A stretch of DNA of 64,000 nt. Source: Loripinus fragilis (lineage: Eukaryota > Mollusca > Bivalvia > Lucinida > Lucinidae). This document shows, piece after piece, positions 39,901-53,700 of this stretch. Made by a program: the position numbers and the translations under genes. The stretch is taken from NCBI GenBank assembly GCA_964019695.1, contig OZ026515.1:36472994-36536993 (forward strand), read 5' to 3'. The notes beneath the pieces were generated by a model. The model saw only the letters and a list, made by a program, of their open reading frames with translations, was not told the origin of the DNA and ran no database searches. Within the stretch, counting starts at the first letter, position 1; the number at the start of each line of letters is the position of its first letter.

Positions 39901-41676
39901 GTGCGACATTCACGAGACACTCGCACGATGTTCGCCCTATGAAATTGCTAAAATTCATTACCATCGACCGCCTCACAACGTTCTCAAAAATGTCGCGCGA
40001 AGGTCGTGCGACAGTCGCACGATGGTTTTGCGAGAAATGATAGACCAAGAAAAATAAACATTCTAGCAAGCATTGAAACTTCCGACTAGGAAGGTACTAG
40101 GCTGATGGGAGGAACTAGACGGCTGGAAGGAACTTGATCGTTGGAAGGTGTCACGCTGCTGGGTTGTGTTGGGCACATCAATGGTAGCAAAACACTGTGT
40201 GGTGCCTTGAAGTTAACTCGCTTTAACTGAACAGTTGTTGTAGCCCAACAAGCAGCTTTAGAAAGTCAGTCGAGAAAGCACATGCTTTTATGGCCAATAC
40301 GTATGGCATAATTAGCCCAATCAAATCAAAATTACAATGCGTTCGGATGAGCCCCGTCCTGCGAAAATCTTTTAATACATTTACGCTTATAACAAAGACA
40401 CAGATCAGACTGCACGGATGCGCGTTCTCAGAATCAGAATCTTTGTTGTCAGTTGCTGTGATAATTTGTTTAAGGGTTCTGTATGCCAAATTCAAACTTT
40501 AGAAGGGCTTCTGAGACTAAGCAGGCTGTTTGAGTCTAACCAAGGCACAACAAAATGCCTTTATACTGTAATAAAAACAGTAAACATTTAAGTAGGCCTA
40601 ATAAAAAATCAAAAACTATCCTCTCAGATAGCAGAACCACTTTCAATAACTGAAATTAGTCTAAACAGTATACATGCACATGTAATTAAGCCTAATCAAT
40701 ACGTACATCATCCTCATATGCATATGGAACAATATCAGCTGTTATCGATTTTATCTGCCCAATTATCTCCCTTGAAAATTGACCATTTCTACAAGTTACC
40801 TGTTGAAATCTGTGGCATCGAATTACACAGAAAAGTATACAAACCTTTAAATAAATTATTAATAACTAAGCTATAATTATTAAGTTGTCATTATTTTATA
40901 AGTTATCAAAGAGAAAATTTAATGTTTTATCTTTTTAATGATATCAACAAATATATAACTTAATATTTAGTTTTGTCAAATTGCTCATCTTTTTAACTGA
41001 TAAAATCCCATTCATTTCTAGGTAAACTGAATGAAAATCCCGGGTTCTCCCAGTCTGTAGGATGAGACTTTAAGTCGTTGCCGATCTTCTGAGACGCTTT
41101 AAAACCAGAACCACTGCCGGTTGAGCTTTCAGGTGTTCCCGGACATAAAACCACAAAACCATAAATCCACCCGGCCAGTACTTGTACAGCCAAGGAACAC
41201 GGCCACAAGAAAATTTGAATGAAAATGCCCTGTGTGAGAATTTTATGAGCCCAAAATAATCATATTCTGATATTTTCTCGATGTTTTATAAGTTATGATT
41301 TGTATCTCTATTATCCAACAATATCAACCATTATAAGTTTCACAGAAATAAATTACATTTTAGTTCTGTCATTTTAGGTCAAAAATTGAGTTTAAGCGCA
41401 TTCTTGCCAGAGCGGAGAAAATGTCTAAGTTCTAATATTGTGGATCTGTAATGCTTCAGTGCTGTTCAATATGCTTGCTTAGATAATGTTGAGAAATCTT
41501 AACAGCATTTTAAAAGAGAGGGGAAATTGAGCTGATTGGAAGACATGATTATGAAAAAAAATCTTAATTTTAGTAATATGTAAGAAAATAACAATAACCA
41601 TAACTTATCGCTAAAATAAAAAAAAAATATTTCAAGTTGCTTCAATTTATCTTTTAATTTTTATCGTAGGTTTAAC

Positions 41677-41737
<61 letters not shown>

Positions 41738-44700
41738 TAACCTATTTATTTGCCTATTTATAGCAAAAGAAATTTATTTGAAGACAATATTCGTACTCAT
41801 ATTCACACTGGATAGACGGCGATCGAAAACATTTATACCATCGACGAACGTAGATCACATATGTTTGAAACATAGTTTTCGATTGCTATTTGTAGCCAAC
41901 TTGTGACAAATGGCAATCGAAAACACTGCTTTTAACCAGTATTTATCCGCGTTCGTCGATTGTTAAAAGTGTTTTCGATTGCCACCTTTCCGGTGTGATT
42001 CCGGTGACAAACAACTTTGAGACGCTCATAGCAGAATATGCAATAATTCCAGGTGCCAGATAATCCCTGGGGCTAAATGTCTTATCTTGGTCCTAACAAA
42101 ATACTGATTTTATGGTTTTGACCGAATAAACGACTCTGAGTGTCTCCTAAAAACATATGCATAAATAAATGGTGGTGTATCAGATGCCCAGGCTGATCAC
42201 AACAGCGTTCATGCACTGTAAACCCATCTTACTAGTTTTGTCATGCGTCGTCTCGTCAGGGTCTTTACTGTTCAGTATAACAACCTTTTTCTGTCATACT
42301 ACCAAAACTGACACTTCATGCTTCGCTAATAGTTTCGTTTGAAATTCAACTATTGTTTAGGTTTTTCAAGTACAGTAAAAGACATGATGAAGCATTAACA
42401 ACAGGGTAGATCCAGAAACATCATAACAAGACATCTCTCCCGGCATGTATTGTTTACAATATTGAACATCAAAATAAATAGTTAACTAATAATTGAGTTT
42501 TAAGTGCAGCAAAGGTTCTAGTGAGACTGCACAGTGCTGTCTGGCATGAACCATTGCTGTTTGCGTTCCATATGTCTCGGCTAAAAATTCCCAGAGGGCA
42601 TAGATTCAGACAAATCCCTTCACACCGAGCTGATCGGGATCAGTAAGAACTAGAACGTACTGACCAAAAACTATAAAAGGTAAAGGTATTTCAACAGCAA
42701 TGGGGCTAATCAGACTGTGCTGATAAATTCTTATGTGCATATGTTGTTCGCATATGTTAATCTGAAAAGTCATGCTTATAGTAGCCTCTGGGCAGTGAAG
42801 ACAAGAAACTGCAATATTCACAGACTGACCTGCTCCATTAATGTACGTTGTTCAAGTATGGTTAAAGAATCTGGCAGTCGTTTTATAATGTGGTCATTTT
42901 CTCATTGACACTGCGGGAACTCAGTGGGAGTTCGCTCATCTGTGTTTAAAGTGCGAAAATAGCTGATAAGATTTGGCCTAAAGCGACTTCTCGCATTTTT
43001 CTGTCTGCATAAAATTCCTGTATTATATTTTATTAACTTTGAAGCGAAGACGCTGAACAGACCTTTTGTCAAACCTCGGACCCAGTCTTTACAGATTTCA
43101 GCTGATTTTATTTTCGAAAAAATGTACAGTGTGGATCCAGATAAGGACCAAGCATAGTTAAGCTCACACCATATCGGTCAACATTCCTGATAATTCGTTA
43201 TATGATTATCTTTGATAAATTATCCGCTTGTCCATTCTCAATTTTCAATGCTATGGGTACATGTGCTCAAAGAACTGTCTCAAGGAGACGGTTCTTTTGA
43301 AAGCCCAAAGCAAACCTTAAAACGTTGACTTAAGCCTCGTTTATATGCACAATTTGCACCCTGGTGCAAATTTACTCCCGTGAGCAAAATTGCACCCGGG
43401 AGTAAATTTGCACCCCTTATGTAGCGTTCATATGTCAGTAAATTGTGTTCATATGTTATTGGATTTGCTCTTTAAACATATCACAAAAGTTTCAGTTTAA
43501 CATTAAGGAGATATTCGATGTGTTTATTATTCAATTCAAGATACCGTCGTGTGAGAAAAATGCAACTCCATTTGGTTTTAGGTCTCACAGTACTAATGCT
43601 TTTTCCTATATAGTTTAATGCTCAAAATACACACGTTATTTTTACAGGACATCTCTTTGATCATTAATCAACACTCATTCCTGTTCAAAAACTCAAGAGA
43701 AACAAAATAAACAGTGAAAGCCCAGGTTTCGCCAGATTGATTTTCTAAAATATTTTAGAGTTTGTGGAGACCATACTTTTTTTTAAATTTCCTGCCACTC
43801 CCGCCCAAGAATACACTGACCTGGAAAAATACTTTTCCCAAAGTGGAAACAATACAGAATTAACTGAAACTTACAGGAGCTGTCTGGCTAAAGGAGAGCT
43901 TCTAGTATGTAAAATAAATCATGACCAGGTATCAGCAGAGCAAAAATTGGGGTTGACCAAAGTACGCCCGTACTTGTTTCTAATGCGCATAAATCCGATT
44001 GCACCCACACTCACGGTGCCTAATCGTACAGTGATACCTTTATTTGCTTTATTTATTTTTACAATATTTAAAGAGGATAATGCACCAGTCATTTGTATCC
44101 ACGGCCCCCACCTACGGGGATAGCCGTGGGATAGCCGGGGTAAGGTGCTGGACAATTACTTTTTGATTGTCCCCGCAGTGCTGGGGAAGTGTGGGGGTAT
44201 AACATTGGGGCACTTACCCTGCTGGGATTTTCTGTTGTGTAGGGTGGGGGCAAAGAGCAGGGTTGTTATCATCAGCTTTTCCCCACAGGGCGGGGCTTAT
44301 ACCAGGGCTCTGGAAAGTGAAAACCCATTATCCCCGCCCATCCCCGTACTGATGATCCATGGCTTCCGAATGTCACGGGCTCTGCGACAAACTGCGCAAA
44401 TAGCTTCGACGGACTGCGCGTGTGTGTTAAGTTGTTTCAATTGAACTGCTAGTGACAGTTTGACTTAGGAATGCGCAGAGCTGGACAATTGAGAACCTCT
44501 GCGTATAATAGCAAAATAAACGTCTTGTGAATGCGTGAAACGGGTTTTACGTCCATGGTAAACATGTAGGAGTCTTTCATGCAAACCAAATATCTATGTG
44601 TCTTGATCCTCATCTGAATTAAGGGTGAGGTTGGCGCGCCGGTAAACCGGTTTAAGCCCTTCAGCAAAATATTTTACTGACCGTTCCAAGGTGGTACTTC

Positions 44701-47700
44701 TTTTGTGGATCTTTTATGTTTTTGTTCTGTCTTGTGTTTGCTATGTCTTTGTGCGCGTCAGTTTAATTGTACTTTGTGGTCACCTGCTGGGAAAGGGCTG
44801 ACCTCTTGGCATTCGTTTGTGGTGTCTATCTGTGAGTTTGTCACTTTCCAATTGGTATCCTGGGTCGGATGTGGTACTTGATTGTATCAATTCCTGATCT
44901 TTGCACCCTTACTTACTTTGTCTTCTCTTCTAAATCTCTGTTAAGTTTCCGAAGGGAAATGGCATCTACAATACTGATACGGGTAAACTTCAAAATGTTA
45001 CATTTTGGAAAACATCATTATTTTAGTTTTCTGTTCCTTCTCATATAATAGAGATGTGCCCCATTGTTCTGTTTTGTTCTTAAAGAATAGTTTGTTGCAT
45101 GATCACTCCAAACGATAATCTTTAATCATAATTGCTGTCGTTAACACAAAAAAGTGGTCCTGCTAAAACCTTTTTTGGCCTAAAAAGTGGTCATGGCCGT
45201 ACCGCCGCCGACGGCCTTGTTTGGTGAAGCTGTGTTATTTCTAAATCACTGCGGATGCGCAGACTGGTCTGCGCCTTTGCTGTTCTCAAACCCTGAAGAC
45301 AGTTTATCTCACATCGTGACCTATATTATTTTTATGAACATTAAGAAATTCAGTACTCAAGTGCTTATGTGCTGTTTTAAGACTCAATTCAGAATACACG
45401 AATATTGGACAAACATGTATTTCATTTGGAGATGAAAAACCCTTTTCTTGTTTTCAATCAGATGCATGCATACTCCAATTTGAAACACATTTAAAAAGCA
45501 CATTTTATGTTACATAAATGAAAATTCTATCCAACAATTCTGGTAAAACATTGAGATGGTATAATTGGGTACCCACTTAGGCCTCTTTCGTCAGACAAAT
45601 ACCATCGATACCTTGACTGAGATACAATCGATTTCTCGATATAGTCGCCGCGGTGTAAGGGGGACAATTGACTTATCGATTATCTAGGTGATCAAGAACC
45701 ATAAGTGACCTGTTAAGCCGGGCAATAGTTCTATTTGGAAACTATCCTCTCAGATAGCAAAATACTTGAAAACTGAAATTAGCCAAAACTGTAAACTTAA
45801 GTATGCCTACAAGAATCATACTAAGAAGGAACTATTATCTCAGATAGGAGAAACACTTTTAACGAACCTTTAGCGATACAATTGCGTGTAATTTAAGACA
45901 CTCGCACGATAGTCCTGAGACGTCTCATGACGTTCGCAAGGACGTCGCTTAGTTTTATTTTCTGGCAATGTAGTTGCGAAGTGTCTCATTTATGTCGCAA
46001 TAGGTTCGCAATTAAGTCTTATTTATCTTGCAAATGCATCAAGTTCCGAAATGATTGCGACTAAATTGCAAGGGGTCGGCGACAAGTTGGCAACGGGTTG
46101 GGGACAACTGCAATAACTTTGCGACTATTTTGCAAGGAATTTTGTCGCATAAAATTTTTGAACATGTTCAAAATTTTCGCTACTACTTTGCGCCACTTGC
46201 GAGGAAATTACGAATCACTGGCGACTGTTTTAAGACTGTTTTATGACCCACTTGCGATGTCTGTCGCCAGCTGTCGCAAAACAGTCGCAGTCCAATGAGA
46301 TAGGGGCTTTAGTGAAATGCAATTCATGCAATAATTTTTGTTATTCGACTGTTAAATCTGTCCCCAATTTCTGCAAAATATTGCTTGAGATGTGAGAAGA
46401 ATCATTGCGGCATTTGCAGACGACAACATCCAGGAAACAGGATTCCTACCCATTATCCTAAATGCAGCCTAGCCTCAAAGGGCAAAATTTCGTCATTATT
46501 TAAACCCATTCGAAATTGCCAGAGCCATATAGCTATGCCACAGTGATTTAGCATGGTTGATTATCTGCAAACTTTGACAGACAGTCAGCAAAATCATTCC
46601 CAAATTTCGTAGAAAATCAACGTTATAGTATGTACAGTTCTCACGTTCCTATGACGTCATCAGGATGTGTTGAGTTCAATATTACTGCCGTTTGGATAGT
46701 AGAATAACAGTACTTTAAATGAGCCATAGATAATTTTGCAAAAATGATATTCTGGTAAAAATTAACAACAAATCAAAATATGCTTAACTTTATGTCATTA
46801 GTAAATATATAAGAAACTTTGTTTAATATCCAGGTCAATAATCTTTCAGTCATGTCCTAACGTTTTCCTATGAAGGTAAACTATCTTGCTTGTGGAAACA
46901 ACACGATACAGGCAGTGATATTTGAACACATGACCGCTTGGCTCGAGTCAGACACTCACCAACTAATCTGTGGTACTCCTCATATGAAACTTTGAAATAT
47001 ATTATAAATATACAGGAATGTATGTAATTGAATATTAAAGAGTTAAAGCTGCTATATTTTGAAAAACCTTATAACGCAATCAAATGGACTCCTTCCATTT
47101 TTAGGAAAGATGTGGTGGGGTTTTGAGCCCAAATATTTAGGGTAATTATGGTTGTTAGTTTGATTTGATTCTTCACATCCCAGTCAAAACCTTTAAGTCA
47201 TGTCTGGATTGAACCAGTACTTAGCTGAGGATAAAGTGTCTTACCCAAGGACACAATGCAGTGTCGTTCTGGTGAGGTTTGAACCCTCAACCCCTTGATC
47301 TCCGGTGAAGAATTCTACCACTGAGCCACCGGGCTCCTCTTTGGTTGTTAGACTGTTTAGAATTATATGCTACATGTATTTCATGTTCCCAGCAGCCACT
47401 TCAGTCAGTGCCAAGCACGTTGAAGGCAGGCCACCAAGGATGTGATAAAAATAAAAGAAAGTGAGAGAGAGAGAAAACAAGAGAACGACTAGTTGGTCAA
47501 AGTAATAGACCCTGAATGATATGGATGCCTGACGTTGTTGACTTGGAGTCAAACATTGCTAACAAAGTCACAGTAATTTAATTCGTTCTTTCATGCTTTA
47601 TGTCCGATATTGTCATGGTCCTCAGACCAACCAGTGTTTATAGTAATTGTTTTGTTGCGTTCAATATAAGTGAGGTCTTGCATGGGAACGTGCGTTACAT

Positions 47701-50700
47701 TCTATTTTGACACACCTAGCCCACACAGTCTGTTAGAGGGTATATAACACAAAGGATGGATTTATGGACCTATCAAACATGCAAACATAAAAGCTTTTTC
47801 ATCTTGGTCATTCTTGGCATTATCTCGTAGTATGTTGTAGTATACTAAGGGCGCTTTTGCTTAGCATGCCTTCTTGGACACAAAGCTGATTCGAGTCAAT
47901 GTTTCATCCGCAGAAAAACTTAACAAAACTTGAAAATCATGTCAGACCTTCATCAGAACACATAAACTGAGAGGGTCCATCAAATGTGACGGGCCTGGAG
48001 GGAACATACTGATATCTGCAGATTTAAGCATACCATAAAATGGACCACGACGCGAGAAAACCTGTCTTCGGTGTGTCCAACAAAGCGAGTTTCAAACCAG
48101 TCTTCTCGGCTACAGAGACTAGCTAGAAAATTGAAATTCCACCTGTAACAAGTTCATATTATAATTCTTTATAAAAAGCGAATAACAAAGGCGCTGATCA
48201 GACTGCGCGGATGCGCAGGCTGGTCTGCGCCTGTGATGTTCGCAAACCCCCGAAGACAGGTTTTCTCGCGTCGCGGCCCTAATAATGGAAGAAATTACCA
48301 AGACTTGAATACAGAGAAAAAGAAATGGTCAAAACACTTGAGGCCTACAACATTTCAAGCAAAGGGTACAGTCTTTGCAGCTACGAACATAATGTAAATT
48401 AAGCCTTAATAATATCACCAACAACATATGAGCTGCGGTATGAGTAAAACAAAAATGTGACATTGTGTCATGAGGAGACTAAAGCCTCGTTTATATGCAC
48501 AATTTGCACCCTGGTGCAAATTTACTCCCGGGAGCAAAATTGCATCCGGGAGTAAATTTGCATCCCTTATGTAGCGTTCATATGTCAGTAAATTATGGAA
48601 AGCTATGACTGCCTTAAGGTAGGTATCAGCATATTGGTAGGTGCATTTCATATAATAATGGGTTTATTTCGCATAATAATGGATGCATTTCATATAATGA
48701 TGGGTGCATTTCATATAATAATGGGTTCATTTCGTATAATAATGGGTTCATTTCGTATAATAATGGATGCATTTCATATAATGATGGGAGAATTTCGTAT
48801 AATAATGGGTGCATTTCATATAATAATGGGTTCATTTCGTATAATAATGGATGCATTTCATATAATGATGGGTGCATTTCATATAATAATGGGTTCATTT
48901 CGTATAATAATGGATGGATTTCGCATAATAATGGGTGCATTTCATACAATAGTGGGTTCTTTTTATAGAATAATGGGTGCATTTCCTATAATAATGGGCG
49001 CATTTCATATATTAATGGGTTCATTTCTTATAATAATGAGTACATTTCATACAATAATGGGTTCATTTCGTACTATAATGGACGCAATTCGTATTATAGT
49101 GTGATCATTTCGTATAACAATGGGTGCATTTTATATAATAATGAGTTCATTTCATACGATAGTGGGTTCATTTCGTTTGATAATGAGTTCATTTCGTATA
49201 AATATGGGTTCATTTCATATAATAATGGGTGCATTTTGTGTAATTATAGGTTAATTTTATATAATATGGGTTGATTTTGTATAATAATGGGGTCATTTCG
49301 TTGAGTAATGCGTTATTTTCGTATAATAATGGGCACATTTTGTATAATAGTAGGTGTTCAAGGTGTTTTAATAGGTATTATCGCTATAGAAGCAAGCCAC
49401 TTAAACATAATAAGAGGCGTATATTGCATAACAAGTGCAGGTCATAGAATAATAAGCGTTTTCAATATACATGTACCATCGGGTCAATTTTGCATAATAG
49501 CATGTGCAAATTATACTATAATAAGTGGTTAACACAATATAATGGGTAGACCGGTTCCCAGTCATACATGCTTGAGAGAAGCGAAACTGAACCGGAGCCA
49601 GTCTATATGATGGATTATGTGTTAGGGACTCTGGGGTAATTTATTTTCCTGTATCATTATATGGTCTTTTCGTCACCGCTAGTCCTTTTTCCTATGTGAC
49701 CGGCCCTGTCTGGTCGTTCTTAGATATTTTGGCACCTTAAAGACCTAGTAAATGACTGCTTATGTACATGCACTAGTTTTGTTTAAACTCCTACTGCTCA
49801 GGTTCACCATAGGAATGGGGTGGTATTGTTTGTCCGAACCCCTCCCCCCTACCTGGAAAATCACAAATGATAAAGCATTTCTTTAGGAACGAGTCTTAAG
49901 AACTCGATCCCCGAGAAAAATTCCCCCCCCCCTTGAAAAATTTTAGTCCTAGGTCCGCCATTGTATGCACTCACGATCAGTTAACATTTTACTAAAAAGT
50001 GACCAAAATACCAAGTGTAACCTGCTTGACCATGTTGATTTTCCAGATCAAAAAGATATCGCACTGCGTAAGCTTCGTAAGAATGGAAGCTAGCTGAAGT
50101 GAAACAGAAATCTCGAAGCGAATATGATAAAATCATTGATGTCCTTGCAGATACAAATGTATATAAACAATCGCCTTATGGAACAGCTGTCCTTAAAAAT
50201 GCCTCTTCTTACAAAGCTTACGCAATGCGATATTTTTTCTATAAAAAATAAACAACTATAGTGACACGCAAAATAAGTGCTACAATAGAATTGTGTCAGG
50301 TTAGACATGCGGTTCACAAGCTGCACCAGCTTACTTGAAAAAAGCATTGAGGTTATTTGAATTTAAGGAGTTTTGCTTGTCGGGCATGTTAAATATACAT
50401 GGATATTTTAAAAATTACTGTCACTAAGTTTATTTATTTCTGAATAATTTATTGAAACATTTGCATGTAGCGTTTCTTTTGCCCATCAGTACATAAGGTA
50501 AAAGAGGCTTTCTGAAACAATTTAGAACTTACGTATATATGTTTTTTTTTTTAATTATTTACAATTTTTTAAAATGGTTAAAACAAATTTAAACTAATAG
50601 TTGTTTTTCTAAAAAAACAAAACAAAAACAAACAAACTAGACTTCAGACGATGGTACACCATCGCAAATACCCGCTTTTGAGCTAACAAAGGCATCTGCA

Positions 50701-53700
50701 AAGTTTGAAGTTGCTATGTCCAACCGTTTAGGAGGAGTTGCATTTACAAGAAAGTACATTATTTCACTTTTGACCTTGGCCTTAGGTCAAGGGCAAACAC
50801 TAAATGTTAGGGAGCGCAGTGGCTCAGTGGAAGAGTGCTTGACTTGAGACCGAGAGGCCGCGGGTTAGAGCCTCACCAGCGTCACTGCATTGTGGTCCTT
50901 GAGCAAGACACATTTATCCTAGCTTAGTACTGGTTCAACCCAGGAAGAACCGTCCCTGTTTGACTGGAAGATTGTTGATGGGACGTAAAGAATCAAATTT
51001 TAAAAAAAACACTAAACGTTGCCCAGTATCCTCTACATCATATGACCTATGCACCTGCAAAGTTTGAAGCTGCCATGTCCAACGGTTTAGGAGAAAATGC
51101 ATTTACAAGAAATATTTGATTTGACCTTGACCCAAGGTCAAGGTCACATAAAGCATTGCCCTCTACACCATGTGTCCTATGTACCTGCAAAGTTTGAAGT
51201 TGCTATGGCTAATGGTTAAGGAGATGCATTACCAAGAAAATACATTATTTGACCTTGACTCCAAAGTCAAGAGGGTCAAGGTCACACAAAATGTAGCACA
51301 GTATCCTGGACTTCATGTGTGACCTATGCACCAGCAAAGTTTGATGCTGCTACATCCCACGGTTAAGGAAAAGATGTATTTACACGAAAATACATTATTT
51401 GACCATCATACAATTTTGCCCAGTACCCTTGACAACATGTGACCTATGCACCAGCAAAGTTTGATAATGCTTCATTCTACGATTAAGGAGAAGATGTATT
51501 TACAAGAAAATGCATGATTTGAAGGTCACATGAAATGTTGCCCAGTGCCCTCTACATCATGTAACCTATGCACCTAGAGAGTTTGAAGTTACCACGTCAA
51601 AAGCTTTAGGAGAAGCCTTTACAAGAAAAATCAATATTTGACCTTGATCTTGGAGTCAAAGTCACACGAAATGTTGTCAAGTACCCTCTACATCATGTGA
51701 CCTCTTCAGCTACAAAGTTTGAAGTTGCTATGTCAAAAGGTTTAGGAGGAGATGCATTTACAAGGAAATTCAATATTTGACCTTTGACCTCCGCCTTGGG
51801 GACAAGGTCACCTGAAATGTTGCCCAGTACCCTCTACATCATGTGACCTATTCAGCTACAAAGTTTGAAGTTGCTACGTCTTACCATTTAGGGGGGCATA
51901 TATTTACAAGAAAGTACATTATTTGACCTTGACCTTGGCGTCAATGTCATACAAAATGTTGCCCAGTGTCCGCTAAATCATTTGACCTATTCAACTACAA
52001 AGTTTAAAGTTGCTACCTCTAACGGTTTATGAGGAGATACATTTACAAGAAACGTGATGGGCGCAAGGACGGACGGAAAGGTGGACGTACAGACAGACGG
52101 ACGGACGATGGACCAACTTTGGCACAAAATTAATATATCTTTTTTTTCCAAAGAAAAAAGCGGATATAAAAACAACAATGCACCCTTATGCTAATTTGGG
52201 ACTTTGGGCTGTGATTTGTACTAAACGAGGCGTGTCATAAACTCCACTGCATCACAAATAATCAAACATGCAAGCTTGACTTAAGTTTATTTTTTATAAT
52301 TCAAACTAGAATGCACAGTGGATGGGGCGCCATCGCAAATCCCCACAAAAAAGTTTTTAACCCACCAGCACCCCAAAATCCCGCCCCTGGGGCATGACCT
52401 CAACAACAGAATAAATATTCTGCTCAATAGGTTTTCTATCTTTTATTGTAAGAACGCACACAAAGTTTGGTATAAAAATCTTAGAATTGACATGGTAGCC
52501 GAAATTTAATGATATTAGACCTTTTGACCTCACCCCAAGGTCATCAGTTTGACCATAGGGTGAAAACTGGGGCATGACCCAGGCAACAGAATAAAAATCT
52601 CTTCTGATATGTTTTGTATCTTTCATTTGTGAGAACAAACACTAAGTTTGGTATAAAAACCTTTGAAAATGACTGTAATTGAAATTAAATGATATTTGAC
52701 CTTTTGACCCCTCCCCAGGGGGCGGGGCCAAAAAAGTTTGACGTTGCGTTCATGTGAGTAACTCACACACCAAATTTGGTTGAATTTCGTCCAATGGTCT
52801 AGGAGGAGATAGCATAACGGACAGATGGACAGACAGACGGAGGCGATTACAATATCCCCTTTGCTTTTTTAAAAAAAGCGTGGGGATGATTATTCGCAGT
52901 CAAAAAAAATGAAGCAGCACATATGCTATCCGAGGCTGCCATCTTTGTTTAACTAGTGTTGTCAAGAACGCACGTGAAGCTGAAATCAATCCGCCACCGA
53001 ACTATTTATGCGTGACCTCGGGGTCAAACAACGCATTGTGACAGTGTTTAATTTCTACTGAAAGGAGGTTGCTTCTGTTGGGGAGTTTGAGAGAGATAGA
53101 GAGAATGAGAGAGATAGAGATAGAGAGGGAGAGAGATCTTTAATGGTAAAACGGCCACCCATGAAAAAGAACGAGGCTTATAACCGACTGTGGTCTAGAA
53201 GGCGACTTTGGCTACGCTTTTTACAGAGTCTATCCTTTACATAGATCTTAAAGGTGCGAAAAAATCAGAGAACAACCGGACAGGGCCTGTCATGTAGGAA
53301 AAAAGAATAGTGGTGACGAAAAGACCATATACTGAATGATACCAGAAAATAAATAATCCCAGAGTCCCTAACACGTGAAACCACTGGTTCCGGTTCAGTT
53401 TCGCTACTCTCAAGCATATATGACTGGGAACCGGTCTACCCATTATATTGCGTTTACCACTTATCATAGTATAATTTGCACATGCTGTTATACAAAATTG
53501 ACCCGATGGTATATTGAAAACGCTTATTATTATATGACCTGCACTTGTTATGCAATATGCTCCTTTTTTATGTTTAAGTGACTTGCTTCTATAGCATTAC
53601 TACCTATTAGCACACCTTGAACACCGACAATTATACAAAATGCGCCCATTATTATACGAAAATAACGCATTATTCAACGAAATGACCCCATTATTATACA

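Noticed and set aside
43764..44123. 119-codon frame in composite repeat copy 1
   Set aside because: Its first part lies in a segment that copy 2 lacks and the rest is MITE sequence. No family pattern, so not called as a gene.
44449..44667. Conserved minus-strand frame (RIKTHRYLVCMKDSYMFTMD), also present at 55284-55526
   Set aside because: Both copies belong to one dispersed repeat. Conservation reflects recent duplication of DNA, and the frame decays in the older copies at 10935 and 16860.
48595..49104. 169-codon open frame with GAFHIIM heptads
   Set aside because: It is the translation of the 21-bp tandem array, and a mirror frame exists at 53600-54133. The period is divisible by three, so stops are rare by construction.
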